NCBI GenBank assembly: GCA_029288425.1
Contig: JARIHD010000026.1
Coordinates: 1 to 49,569 of the forward strand
DNA length: 49,569 bases
Source of the DNA: Candidatus Saccharimonadota bacterium
GTDB taxonomy: Bacteria > Patescibacteriota > Saccharimonadia > Saccharimonadales > UBA4665
Direction: 5' to 3'
The number at the start of each line of letters is the position of its first letter. Positions within the stretch are counted from its first letter, which is position 1. Below are positions 1 through 9,043 of the stretch, in pieces. A program made the translations under genes and the position numbers. Below the pieces are notes generated by a model. It ran no database searches, was not told the DNA's origin, and saw only the letters and a list, made by a program, of their open reading frames with translations.

Positions 1-18
1 GATGTGTATAAGAGACAG
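1..18. other. Nextera/Tn5 mosaic-end adapter remnant
   Basis: These 18 bases match the 3' part of the 19-bp Tn5 mosaic end used in Illumina Nextera libraries. They lie exactly at the window edge and the dnaN reading frame begins directly after them. This is residual adapter at a contig end, not biology. Confidence 0.93.
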
Positions 19-263
19 AAGCAACGCAAAGCGTGAGCATTCGTTCGGTGGCTTCACAATTAGGTGAAAATACCGCTAAAGCCGATGCCAAGGTGGTCGG
101 TACCGGTGTTATTACACTCAATTCGCGCTATTTGCTGGATGCCCTGCATGCGCTGAACGGCGAAGAGGTGGCGTTCTTATTTAATGGTAAACTCGAGCCG
201 GTGGTGCTGAAAGATCCCAAAGAGGGTGATTACTTGCACCTGATTATGCCGCTCAAATCCTAG
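19..263 (+). CDS. dnaN: DNA polymerase III beta sliding clamp, C-terminal fragment
   Basis: About 81 codons of an open frame enter from the adapter junction and stop at TAG. The protein end has the typical third-domain clamp pattern: a segment around TQSVSIRSVA, then NSRYLLDAL, a strand with FLFNGKLEPVVL and the terminal LIMPL. DnaN encircles DNA as a dimer and tethers polymerase III. The rest of the gene lies left of the window. recF follows after 22 bp on the same strand, the usual dnaA-dnaN-recF order near oriC. The internal GTG at 33 is not the real start, because homology extends upstream of it. Confidence 0.9.
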
Positions 264-285
264 ATCTCGGCTACAATACAAAGAT

Positions 286-1338
286 ATGATTAATGATATT
301 CGCCTGCAGCATTTTAGGTCGTATACGGACGCTTTTTTTGAGCTTGGCGAAGGCGTAAATATAGTTTCCGGCCCGAATGCCAGCGGCAAAACCAATTTGC
401 TTGAAGCCTTGATGGTGATTGCCCGCGGGCATTCTTACCGCGTAAAAGATGCTGAACTGCTGGAATTCGACGCGACATGGGCTCGGTTGGATGCGGGAAT
501 GCCGGACGGCACAGTGCGTACCATAAAACTGCAAACCGAACCTGGATTTAGTAAGACGTTTGAAATAGACGGTCAGGTGCTGACCCGTCTGCACGCTGCC
601 CGTGCTTTGCCTATTGTGCTGTTTGAGCCGAATCATTTGCTGCTGCTGAGCGGCTCGCCCGACCTGCGGCGCACTTTTTTGGATGACCTAATCGAACAGA
701 CAGATGCGGGCTTTGGTGCAGTGCGCCGGCACTATAGACGGGTGCTTTCCCAGCGCAATGCGTTACTCAAAAAAAATCCGCCGGACCTGCGCGAACAGCT
801 TTTTGTATGGAATGTGCGGCTTAGCGAGCTGGGCGGACAGATTGCAAAAAAACGCAGTGAACTAGTGCGGCGATTCGGCGACCGGACTCCGGCGCTTTAT
901 GCGCACCTAGCTGCCCGCAGTAATCACGTGGAACTTCGGTATCATTCCCGCTTTGCCATACAGCATTACGAATCACAGCTGCTGCATAAATTGGAATCAA
1001 GCACCGAACTCGATGTGCTACGCGGTTTTACGCCATACGGTCCCCACCGAGACGACCTGCTGTTTTTGATCGACGGTCATCCGATGCAAGAAAGCGCCTC
1101 TCGCGGCGAAACGCGCACACTGGTATTGACGCTCAAAATTATGGAACTGCAGCTGCTTGAGGAGGTGCGTAACATGCGTCCGCTTTTGCTGCTTGACGAT
1201 GTATTTAGTGAACTCGATGCCGCTCGGCGTAGTAGCCTGACCGAATACGCAGGGCCATACCAAACCATTATTACGACTACCGATGCGGACATTGTGGCGC
1301 AGTATTTTACGGGCGGCAACCAGATAGCGCTGGCTTAG
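286..1338 (+). CDS. recF: DNA replication and repair protein RecF
   Basis: 350 aa, normal length for RecF. The N-terminus (MINDIRLQHFRSY) is typical, the Walker A GPNASGKTN is at residues 29-37, and the C-terminal Walker B LLLLDD with FSELDAARR is near 300-312. RecF is an SMC-like ATPase that loads RecA at single-stranded gaps with RecO and RecR. It lies 22 bp after dnaN and is probably co-transcribed. The ATG is preceded by TACAAT with 11 nt between, so it could also have a local promoter with a very short leader. It converges with the T4SS operon, leaving only 5 bp between stop codons and no hairpin terminator. Confidence 0.95.
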   Translation: MINDIRLQHFRSYTDAFFELGEGVNIVSGPNASGKTNLLEALMVIARGHSYRVKDAELLEFDATWARLDAGMPDGTVRTIKLQTEPGFSKTFEIDGQVLTRLHAARALPIVLFEPNHLLLLSGSPDLRRTFLDDLIEQTDAGFGAVRRHYRRVLSQRNALLKKNPPDLREQLFVWNVRLSELGGQIAKKRSELVRRFGDRTPALYAHLAARSNHVELRYHSRFAIQHYESQLLHKLESSTELDVLRGFTPYGPHRDDLLFLIDGHPMQESASRGETRTLVLTLKIMELQLLEEVRNMRPLLLLDDVFSELDAARRSSLTEYAGPYQTIITTTDADIVAQYFTGGNQIALA

Positions 1339-1343
1339 TCTTG

Positions 1344-1976
1344 CTAGTCTTTTGGCATGTCCTGCTGGACGATATTCATATTTTCGGGGTGATAGCCGCC
1401 GCTACGCAGCCAAATAAGAGCTGATTCACGGTCGTCTTGGGTCTTGCCGCTAATATAGATAGTTGGCTGATCAGGAAACTTGGCATCGGCAAGCGCCGGG
1501 CCGTAGTCTATACGCCAGCTGTAGCCTGGGCCGATGTAAGGTAGTTCTTTGATGAGACCATTGCTCCGGATGGCTTTATCCACGGCTTCATCGTGCTCAC
1601 GGCCCTTTTCGCCTTCGCGTTTTACGATCTGATTGAGGTTTTTTTCGTCGCCCAGCCAATCCTCACCTGCCTTGCTGTTGGGGTCAAGGTACATGGTAAC
1701 GTTTTTGGTCTCACCAGCTTTGACGGTGACGGTCACTTTTTTTGTTGCAAACCCAGTGCGTGATCCTTCAAGCGTATAAGTTCCCGGCTGTACACCGATC
1801 GCACCGACGCTTTTCACTTTTTTGCCGTCCATTTTGAGAGTCAGGTCCTGGGGAACCGAATCGACAACAATCCGTTCGCGACTATGAAGCATAGCTGAGA
1901 CGATAAAATAAATGAGGCCAATTAAAATGATACTGGCTATCACGATTAAAATAAGTTTTCGTCCCTTCGGATCCAT
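1344..1976 (-). CDS. Membrane-anchored PEGA-domain protein
   Basis: About 210 aa. A short basic N-terminus precedes one membrane span (residues ~8-29), after which the protein is probably outside the cell. A PEGA-like beta domain (~35-95) shows the DG..VKS.G...V.PGTYTLEGSRTGF pattern seen in surface or envelope proteins. The C-terminal ~110 residues are not recognised. It is the last gene of the minus-strand T4SS operon. I start at the ATG at 1976 because the AGAAGG Shine-Dalgarno is about 7 nt from it, but abuts the alternative ATG at 1982. A structural envelope role in the T4SS is inference. Confidence 0.7.
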   Translation of the reverse strand: MDPKGRKLILIVIASIILIGLIYFIVSAMLHSRERIVVDSVPQDLTLKMDGKKVKSVGAIGVQPGTYTLEGSRTGFATKKVTVTVKAGETKNVTMYLDPNSKAGEDWLGDEKNLNQIVKREGEKGREHDEAVDKAIRSNGLIKELPYIGPGYSWRIDYGPALADAKFPDQPTIYISGKTQDDRESALIWLRSGGYHPENMNIVQQDMPKD

Positions 1977-1996
1977 AGTCATCCCTTCTCTTTTTG

Positions 1997-3529
1997 CTAA
2001 ATAGCCCCGTTATTGCCACCAATGATAGGCGATGCCGTGCCGGTTGGTGTGCCGATAAATTCAAAGCCTGTGTAGCCGGCCTCAGTCCAAAAGTTTTGTG
2101 CTTCAGGTGCGGTACCCGGTGTGGTGTCAGCCAAAGAAGCCTGAGCTGCATTATATGTTTGGCCGTTGGTCTTGCTTTTGTAGTCTCCGGTGTAAATGTA
2201 CGTGTGACCGTCGCTGATCAAAATGGTTCCTTCTTTTTCTTTAAGCTGCAGAGTACTAGTCACGTTAAAAATTGGCTTCCATTTGCTCGGGTTCCTGAGG
2301 GCATAGTCGCGTTGAAGTAGAGTGCCGCGCCGAGCGTAGGAGCTGTCGACGCCAGAGGCATGAATGACGGTCGCGGTAAATACGCCGCAGTCGCTAAATG
2401 GGTTAACAGTCGTGTATTTATTGAAGGTTCTCTGCGCTTCGACATAGTTTGGCTTTGCGATCGATGCGCCACCGTCGCATTTGTCGCCGCATCCGTTTTC
2501 GATCTTCATAGCGGGTGTAATGACATGGCCGCCTTTGGTGTCCCATGCGAAACAAAGCGCAGTGCTGACGAGCAGTTGTTTGGGTGATGTACCGGCACCC
2601 GGCGGGTTACACCCGGCAACGACATTTCCACCGGCGCAGCCAGTATTTGCAGCGGCTCCGGCCGCCCCGCCGAACGCTTGGACGCTGTCGCTGGTCTTAC
2701 CATACACTAATTTTGATTTTTCGGTCATTCTAAGACGCTGTTCAAGTTCCGGTGTGCCGAGTACCAGGCCTGCTATATCGGCGTACTTGGCACGAACCTG
2801 GGCTAGCAGACTTAGTCGTTCTTGGTTGTACGCCGCTTCTTGTCCGCGAGAGGCTTCAGCCCAGGGGTGATTCCCTTCGTATTTGAACCAAAAAGAAACT
2901 GCTTCCAGGAATTGTTCTGCGGTTGAGGACGGGTTGATCAGGGTTTCGGCCATTCGATTCTGGAAGCTACCGATCATTGTGCGGGCAGTGGCTTCGACCC
3001 CGGCGTCAAATGATCTGTATGACTGGACGCCGTCAGGACGGTGGGGTGTATTCGGGTCGAGTAGTTCGGGTGCGTTCAGTCCAGAGTTGAGCGGGTTAAA
3101 AATACTACTCGTGTTATTGATGTCTCCACCCTCGCCCAGCATAAATGCAACGACGCCCTGAACATGTTGTTCGGTTACGGTGGCTGAAGCCGGTACATTA
3201 CGTTTCGCCGCGATGGCCTTTAGTGTTTCGATGGCGAATTGCTCCAAAATATAAGGTGGTTGGAGGCCACTGTTCCAAATGCCCGGCCCTCCGCCGCCAC
3301 TGCTGTCACCGCCAGTTCCACCTACGGTACCGGCACCGCACTCATTATCTTTCCAGTCAAAACGCAAAATATGATTGTTAAACAATTTTTGTTGTTCGAC
3401 AGAAAGCGCCCGGACGTCCGAGGAGTTGATGCCGCTTGCCAAAATAACGGCGATCATGCTGGCAACCGTTAGTCGTACGCCCAGCCTTCCACAAGCTCTA
3501 AGTATGGTCTTTCTTGATGGCATTTTCAT
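1997..3529 (-). CDS. Secreted bifunctional peptidoglycan hydrolase of a T4SS (VirB1/CwlT-like)
   Basis: 510 aa. An N-terminal hydrophobic segment (~16-36) is a signal peptide or anchor. A Gly/Ser-rich linker leads to a lysozyme/transglycosylase-like domain (~90-270) with a candidate catalytic Glu133 in FMLGEGG and later YRSFDAGVEATARTM. After a second linker, a C-terminal cysteine-peptidase-like domain (~315-495) has Cys381 in SDCGVF and His442 in DGHTYIY, which fits NlpC/P60 or CHAP chemistry. The lysozyme-plus-peptidase order matches CwlT/Orf14 proteins of Gram-positive conjugation systems, which open the wall for the channel. Extra cysteines (~C298, C307, C326, C347, C351) suggest disulfides. 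Family assignment is from motifs only. Confidence 0.68.
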   Translation of the reverse strand: MKMPSRKTILRACGRLGVRLTVASMIAVILASGINSSDVRALSVEQQKLFNNHILRFDWKDNECGAGTVGGTGGDSSGGGGPGIWNSGLQPPYILEQFAIETLKAIAAKRNVPASATVTEQHVQGVVAFMLGEGGDINNTSSIFNPLNSGLNAPELLDPNTPHRPDGVQSYRSFDAGVEATARTMIGSFQNRMAETLINPSSTAEQFLEAVSFWFKYEGNHPWAEASRGQEAAYNQERLSLLAQVRAKYADIAGLVLGTPELEQRLRMTEKSKLVYGKTSDSVQAFGGAAGAAANTGCAGGNVVAGCNPPGAGTSPKQLLVSTALCFAWDTKGGHVITPAMKIENGCGDKCDGGASIAKPNYVEAQRTFNKYTTVNPFSDCGVFTATVIHASGVDSSYARRGTLLQRDYALRNPSKWKPIFNVTSTLQLKEKEGTILISDGHTYIYTGDYKSKTNGQTYNAAQASLADTTPGTAPEAQNFWTEAGYTGFEFIGTPTGTASPIIGGNNGAI

Positions 3530-3541
3530 ATTTTCTGGCCC

Positions 3542-5950
3542 TTACCCGTTTGAAAATCCTACATACTGACATGACTCATTATCGCCGCCCAAACATGTCA
3601 TAGAGTTCATGTTGAGCGTGTATTTAACAAAGAAGCGAGTAAGGAGCCATTCGTATGTCTTATCCCCACATTCAGGGGCTTTTATCTCCTTCATGGTCGG
3701 GGTTTTGTCGGTGGCGCTGGTGGCATTCCAGTGGCCCTCACTGTCTTTACCAATAATGACGGCATTACAGGTGGCCATGCGGTCAATGAAAGGCCTGCCA
3801 TTTGGACTATCAAACAGTTTACCGGCGGCGCGGCCGACTTCGACCGGGTTTTGAAACCTGGTGTCATTCATTTCTTGGACGCTGAACCCTACCTTGGGGA
3901 ATGGGAATTTGTAGTAGGTGTCGCCGGCGGCATAACTACGGCCGGACAGCAGATTGCCAACATTGCTAATCAGAGTGCTGCCGACATTACCAATATTGCT
4001 AAATAGATCACTTATATTGCTCGACGCGCTGTAGTTGCTATAGCGGTCTATTAGGCGGGATACGGGGGTGCGATAGTCATAAGGACTGAATAGGCGGTAT
4101 GCGAGACTCTTTTCAGAGAATTCCTGACGCTGAGACACGGCACTAATATTGATGAGCTCTTTTTCTTCACCTTCATTGAGTGCGCGGCCGCCGCCTGCAA
4201 GTGCTTGGTCGCCAGCAGCGAGCCGTGAACCAAAACGCCATATGTTGCCTCTATCAGCGCCGACGGCGTTTATAACGTCGACTGGGTCATCGGAAAGCCA
4301 GGCGCCCCCCGCATCTATTATTTTAGGTATTAATGCGAGTCCTATTGCCGTGCTGACTACAGTTGATACCGGTCCGCCAATAAACGACACAACCAGCACC
4401 GCTCCCGCCACGGCCGCACTACAGGCTACATCCAGAGGTGCGTCGAACGGCGCTTCATTCAGGAATGAGAACGGTGTTCCATTGCCGATGTTTTTCAGAG
4501 ACAATGATGGCGCATAACCCTTACCAGGCTGTCCCTCGGCAGCTTTGATTGCCTGTGCATCGCTAAATGACGTCTTTTTGTTACTGCTGTCCACGCCATA
4601 CGTAAATTTATCAAAAAACTCAAGCTGACGCAGGTCAACATCATGACCGCTCTGCGCCTGTGCACCCATAGCTATGGTTGCCACGGCCTCACGTTGCATC
4701 GGTGCAACGACCTTTTCGCGCTCTATTTGTCCCGCTTCATCGTCCATGGATCGCAGTAGGCAAGGAATGGTGGTTAGAGCCGCGCCTCCAAGGGTTATTT
4801 TGGTGGCCAAGCTATTGCGGAATGCCGATAAAGGGGACTTATTTCCTTCGGCTGCCGCCTGACCCGCGGCCTTGCCCTCCTCGATAATTTTGTTAGCTTC
4901 TTGCGCATTCGCCTCGGCGTTTGCGCCCCTGGCCCGTTTTTCTTCCTCCGTTTGACCGCCTGGCTTGCTCTCTGCGGAAATCGAATTTGTGCCTTTGCGT
5001 ATTAGCTTGTTGCGCCGCTCGCGCATGGCTTTGTTAAAGGCGTTTTCAGCGCCGCGGAGTATCTTTTGGTCCAGCTTTTTTATGGGGTGGAGTGTTGCAC
5101 CGGTTCTGATCTTTAGTATTCGGGTACCGATTACACTTGATAACTTTCCAACCCCGGCTTGATTGAGCTTACCGCGTACGAATCTTTGACTCTTAAAATA
5201 GCCCAATTTTTGAGAACTAATCACTACTTTTCCACGCGCTTCGGGGTTGCTGCTCAGGCTGCTGCCATTTATGACGGCTTCTTTTGGTATACCGTATTTA
5301 TTTTGCAGGTGATCGCGCAACTGATTGTCATTCATGCCCCTAAATTCAGGATGTGAACGGTCTATTGCAAACCCATCGAAGTAACCGAATATATTGGTGT
5401 ATGCGGAACTTATCCCAGTGGAGTTAAGGCGAGCTTCGTACCGGTCAGCGAACTTGTTACCTAGAGCATTCAGGCGGGTATTTTCGGGAGTTCCCTTGTT
5501 CAGCATTCTGATGGTGCGGTAGATACGAAATACGGAAGTGTCGTCCTGGTCTTCGTTCGAGGACCAGTCGGCGGACTGTAGCAGCTGTGCAATGTGCATA
5601 AACTTTAGCGGGCCGGTGCCAATGGTTAATGTAAGCATGGCGCCACTAATAATCGCCCCCCCGATTACTCCACCTGCAGCGGCTTCTTTTTTGTGGCGCT
5701 TAAGCCACCCAAACCTTGGACCGCGGTCAACGTCGCTTGCGGCACTGTTAACGTCGCTGGAGCCATCGCTCTTCCGGCCGCCTCCGGGGATGTTTGGATT
5801 GTATCCACTGCCGATACGGTTAGGGTCGTCTTTGCCGTGATCATTTAAATATTGGTCATGGGCATTACCGCCAGTGGCCTTATTGAGCTCCCTAAGCTCC
5901 TCTTGTTCGGCTTCGGTTAATCCCCTCTCTTCGTCAGTCCCTGTCGCCAT
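3542..5950 (-). CDS. Large membrane protein of the T4SS operon, function unknown
   Basis: 802 aa. A polar, Asp/Gly-rich N-terminus (~1-80) ends in a Lys-rich patch, followed by one span (~90-112), a long Lys/Arg and Glu/Ala-rich region (~270-375) likely to be coiled coil, a hydrophobic stretch near 385-400, and a strong hairpin-like hydrophobic pair (~505-545). The C-terminal third ends with several cysteines. I do not recognise a family. Its place between VirB4 and the cell-wall hydrolase, with gaps of 12-22 bp, makes a scaffold or channel component likely. The ATG has AAAGGG and AGAGGG upstream. Confidence 0.72.
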   Translation of the reverse strand: MATGTDEERGLTEAEQEELRELNKATGGNAHDQYLNDHGKDDPNRIGSGYNPNIPGGGRKSDGSSDVNSAASDVDRGPRFGWLKRHKKEAAAGGVIGGAIISGAMLTLTIGTGPLKFMHIAQLLQSADWSSNEDQDDTSVFRIYRTIRMLNKGTPENTRLNALGNKFADRYEARLNSTGISSAYTNIFGYFDGFAIDRSHPEFRGMNDNQLRDHLQNKYGIPKEAVINGSSLSSNPEARGKVVISSQKLGYFKSQRFVRGKLNQAGVGKLSSVIGTRILKIRTGATLHPIKKLDQKILRGAENAFNKAMRERRNKLIRKGTNSISAESKPGGQTEEEKRARGANAEANAQEANKIIEEGKAAGQAAAEGNKSPLSAFRNSLATKITLGGAALTTIPCLLRSMDDEAGQIEREKVVAPMQREAVATIAMGAQAQSGHDVDLRQLEFFDKFTYGVDSSNKKTSFSDAQAIKAAEGQPGKGYAPSLSLKNIGNGTPFSFLNEAPFDAPLDVACSAAVAGAVLVVSFIGGPVSTVVSTAIGLALIPKIIDAGGAWLSDDPVDVINAVGADRGNIWRFGSRLAAGDQALAGGGRALNEGEEKELINISAVSQRQEFSEKSLAYRLFSPYDYRTPVSRLIDRYSNYSASSNISDLFSNIGNVGSTLISNVGNLLSGRSYAAGDTYYKFPFPKVGFSVQEMNDTRFQNPVEVGRAAGKLFDSPNGRPFIDRMATCNAVIIGKDSEGHWNATSATDKTPTMKEIKAPECGDKTYEWLLTRFFVKYTLNMNSMTCLGGDNESCQYVGFSNG

Positions 5951-5972
5951 CGCCCTTTTGTCCCTCTAGGGT

Positions 5973-7907
5973 TTATTGCCCGTTCTGTTGTTCGTTAAGA
6001 TTTATTATGCCTTGTCCCGGCAGCGGACTCAAGTCCTGAAATTGTGCCTGCTGTTGTCTTCCTGTAGCCTGGAACTGCCCCGGCGTGGTACTGACGAGGC
6101 CTGTTTCGGTTGGACTGGCCACCACCTGAATATGAACATGGTTGGGGCCGGCAAAGAAGAGCCCTTGACCTACGGGGAACTGACTAAGGCGTTTTCGCTC
6201 TTCTTCGGTAAGCTTGAAAACATTGGATAGCACATCGACTGCCGACGCCGATTGTTTCAGTAAAATCTGCATAGAGGCGTTGGCCACCACTGCACGGCCC
6301 ATACGCGAACCCATGAAGTCTTCGACGTCCTGGGTGATTGTGGTAATGCCCAGGTTATATTTACGCGCCCGCTTGGCCAAGCTGAACAAGAAGTTGGCGG
6401 AGTCCTCGTATTTCATGAGCTGCCATGCTTCATCCACAATCAGAATACGGCGTTTTTGGTCACTCTTGGTCTTATTCCATATGTAGTTTAGGACGATATA
6501 CATAGCCACAGGACGCAGCTCGTCTTCCAGGTCACGGATATTAAAGACCACCATTGGATTGTTTATGTCGATGTTCGAAGGCTGGCTAAAGATACCGGCG
6601 AAGGTTCCGGTGGTGTATTTGCGCAGACGCTGCGCCAATTGGGGTCCGGTGCCGCCCATATGCAAAAGGGTGTCGTAAAGATCTGAAATGGTCGGCGGAG
6701 GCGAATTATGTGTGAGCGGGTCGTTGGTAATGCCGGCCTTAGCGTATGTTTCAATAAGTGCGGCGTCGAGATCTGATTCTTCGACCGGTGACAGTGCAGG
6801 CGCAGCTATGCCCGCCCCTTCCATCATCTGCGCTTGGGCTCCACCCATCATCAAACGGAGCAGGCCATGTAGTGTAATCAGGTTGCTGCGCAGCGCGTTA
6901 TCGGCTTCGTCGGTGTCCACCACCCTCGGTAAGTCAAAAGGATTTATGCGTGTCGTCGAATTTAGACTCAGACGTACATATGCGCCCGCAACCGCATCAC
7001 ACATCCGTTCGTATTCATTTTCGGGGTCTACGATAAAGATTTCGGTCCCCATCATCAGGGATCGCAGCGCCTCTAGTTTGACGGTGAATGATTTACCGGC
7101 ACCGGATTTCGCAAATACGACTGAGTTGCCATTTTCCAAAGTAAACCGGTCGAAAATAACCAGCCCGGAGTTGTGCATATTAATGCCGTATAAAATACCG
7201 TTTTCCTGGCTCAAATCGGCCGAAGTAAACGGAAAGCTGGTGCTGATTGCGCCGGTACTCATGTTCCGGCGGATGAGCAGCTGATCGGTCATCTGCGGAA
7301 CTGTACTGTTGAGTCCTTGCTCCATCTGGGATGTCGCCGGTTTTGAATACACCAGCTGCTGTCCGAGCATGGATTCGATCTTACGCGAAACAAAATCGAG
7401 TTCTTCAAGGCTGCCGGCGTAAATAGTAAAGTAGAAGCCAAAGCGGAAGAAGCGCTCTTCGCCCACTTGTAATTTGTCGCGCATCTCTTCGGCATCGGAA
7501 ATAGCCGCTTGCTTGCCCGGGTCACGGATTTTGCCCTTCTCAGTGTCAATCTGGATGCCTGCCTCGAGCTGTGTAACCTTTTTACGCAGATTTTCCAGAA
7601 TAACTTGGCTGTCGACCGGAAAAATGAACATTGAAATGTCCATGACTTCATCGAGGTTGATCATACTACTGAGCCAGCCGGTGTATAGCTGGCGCGGGTA
7701 GCCATACACGTAGTACGTACGGGCGTATCGCGTGCCAATCTGAAAATGTTTGCTTTCTAATTCGATCGAACTGGGTGCGATAAAGTCGCGCAGCGCGGTT
7801 ATACCCTTGCGGAATGCGCTGTCTACTTCTTGGCGCTCACGTGCTTGCTGGGCTTGCGCCAATGCAACCGGGTCCATCGGCTGCGTTTTTTTGCCTCGAA
7901 ATGCCAT
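5973..7907 (-). CDS. virB4: T4SS ATPase VirB4/TraC-type
   Basis: 644 aa. The Walker A motif AKSGAGKS is at 266-273 after NGNSVV, and the Walker B ILIVDEAW is at ~488-495, followed by the TTITQDVEDFM segment typical of VirB4 and HerA-like ATPases. VirB4 powers pilus assembly and substrate transfer at the inner face of the membrane. The start overlaps the previous stop as TAATG (1 nt shared), so translation is coupled to the upstream protein that appears to carry the VirB4 N-terminal domain. The C-terminal ~40 residues are Gln/Pro-rich. High confidence in family; substrate unknown. Confidence 0.92.
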   Translation of the reverse strand: MAFRGKKTQPMDPVALAQAQQARERQEVDSAFRKGITALRDFIAPSSIELESKHFQIGTRYARTYYVYGYPRQLYTGWLSSMINLDEVMDISMFIFPVDSQVILENLRKKVTQLEAGIQIDTEKGKIRDPGKQAAISDAEEMRDKLQVGEERFFRFGFYFTIYAGSLEELDFVSRKIESMLGQQLVYSKPATSQMEQGLNSTVPQMTDQLLIRRNMSTGAISTSFPFTSADLSQENGILYGINMHNSGLVIFDRFTLENGNSVVFAKSGAGKSFTVKLEALRSLMMGTEIFIVDPENEYERMCDAVAGAYVRLSLNSTTRINPFDLPRVVDTDEADNALRSNLITLHGLLRLMMGGAQAQMMEGAGIAAPALSPVEESDLDAALIETYAKAGITNDPLTHNSPPPTISDLYDTLLHMGGTGPQLAQRLRKYTTGTFAGIFSQPSNIDINNPMVVFNIRDLEDELRPVAMYIVLNYIWNKTKSDQKRRILIVDEAWQLMKYEDSANFLFSLAKRARKYNLGITTITQDVEDFMGSRMGRAVVANASMQILLKQSASAVDVLSNVFKLTEEERKRLSQFPVGQGLFFAGPNHVHIQVVASPTETGLVSTTPGQFQATGRQQQAQFQDLSPLPGQGIINLNEQQNGQ

Positions 7908-9013
7908 TAACTCATCTCCCTCTCAAGGTGGGGCTGCGGGGCTATGCCTTGGCCTTTGGTTACGATATCGGCGTTCATGTCGCTGAAGTTTTTGAGCTGC
8001 TGGCGTGTAGCGGTATCGGGATTGTAGGTGTCATAGAACAGCTCGATCAACTCCTGCGTATCAAGCGGCAAACTTTGAATGCTGCACTGCATCAAGCCAT
8101 CGAGCACGGTCTGAACGCGGTTCCTAAGTTCGCTCTTGGCTTTTTCCAGATCCTCTTCATTAATGACGATATGATCTTCTTTTTTGTTAAAGAGCGCTGT
8201 AAGACCGGATAAGAAATTTTTGCTTTGTGTAAAGGTCTTTTGAATGTCCGGGTGCGGGAAAAACGGAATAACAATATAGAATTTTTTGTCCATGATGTTC
8301 GTTTGCTGGGACAACATCTCAATGTAATTGATGTAGTCGTCCATAAGCAGCGCGAGCAGCATATTGTCATGTTCGGTACGTACTTTATCGAGTTTTTCGA
8401 TGTACGGACCCATATCGACTTTTTGCGAACGTATAAAAATCTGAATCTCGAAATACAAAGAGTTCAAAAAGTTCTGATAGTTGAATTCTACCGCTTCTTG
8501 CTCTGCCCGACTCATCAGGTCGAAGTTAATGGAATTGACCATTACCACCGAGCGGAATGAGCCGTCGTTCATAATAACGATACCATCGCGGATTTCAGCG
8601 ATCTGCAGCATGTTTTGCGTGCTGTTGGGGTTGGTGGCGGGAACCGCGGGCTTCGTGCCCGGACCCGCCTGTGCGGCTGCGCTCGGCATTGGCGCCGAAA
8701 CACCTTGTTGGGGCGTGACAGTGGGGACACGGGGCGGTAATGGCTCATTGAATTGCTGTGACTGGGCCTGCTGTGGCGGTGGTGCTACAGAGCTTGGTAA
8801 TGGCGGGACCGGACCGACCGGACCCGTCGGAGGCGCGGGCATAGGTATGGATGCTGGGGCGGGTGCTTGCTGGAGCGGTAAGTTACCGCTTTCGGCCAAA
8901 AGAGTACGCGGATCGATGGCGTACGACGGCACGGCAGGTTGGGGGCCTGCTGGTTGAACGCCCAAGGGCTGTACCCTTGGCATCGGTTGTGGATTTTGAG
9001 CGTTAGGATCCAT
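7907..9013 (-). CDS. TraC-like protein, separate N-terminal half of split VirB4
   Basis: 368 aa. A long Pro/Gln/Ala-rich N-terminal arm (~1-130) precedes an alpha/beta domain (~135-340) with DGIVIMNDGSFRSVVMV, SINFDLMS..EQEA and KKFYIVIPFF. These resemble the N-terminal TraC/VirB4 domain that contacts the membrane complex. No Walker motifs are present. The stop overlaps the start of the ATPase gene, supporting a two-subunit VirB4. Gram-positive systems often carry such a TraC-like partner. The assignment rests on motif resemblance and position. Confidence 0.7.
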   Translation of the reverse strand: MDPNAQNPQPMPRVQPLGVQPAGPQPAVPSYAIDPRTLLAESGNLPLQQAPAPASIPMPAPPTGPVGPVPPLPSSVAPPPQQAQSQQFNEPLPPRVPTVTPQQGVSAPMPSAAAQAGPGTKPAVPATNPNSTQNMLQIAEIRDGIVIMNDGSFRSVVMVNSINFDLMSRAEQEAVEFNYQNFLNSLYFEIQIFIRSQKVDMGPYIEKLDKVRTEHDNMLLALLMDDYINYIEMLSQQTNIMDKKFYIVIPFFPHPDIQKTFTQSKNFLSGLTALFNKKEDHIVINEEDLEKAKSELRNRVQTVLDGLMQCSIQSLPLDTQELIELFYDTYNPDTATRQQLKNFSDMNADIVTKGQGIAPQPHLEREMS

Positions 9014-9043
9014 GTGATGTCGACATTCCCACCATTTATGACC

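Noticed and set aside
8481-8957. 158-codon frame antisense to the Pro-rich TraC-like gene
   Set aside because: It arises from the G/C-biased codons of the Pro/Ala-rich arm; the Gly-rich translation has no start signal, and the opposite strand is a clear operon member.
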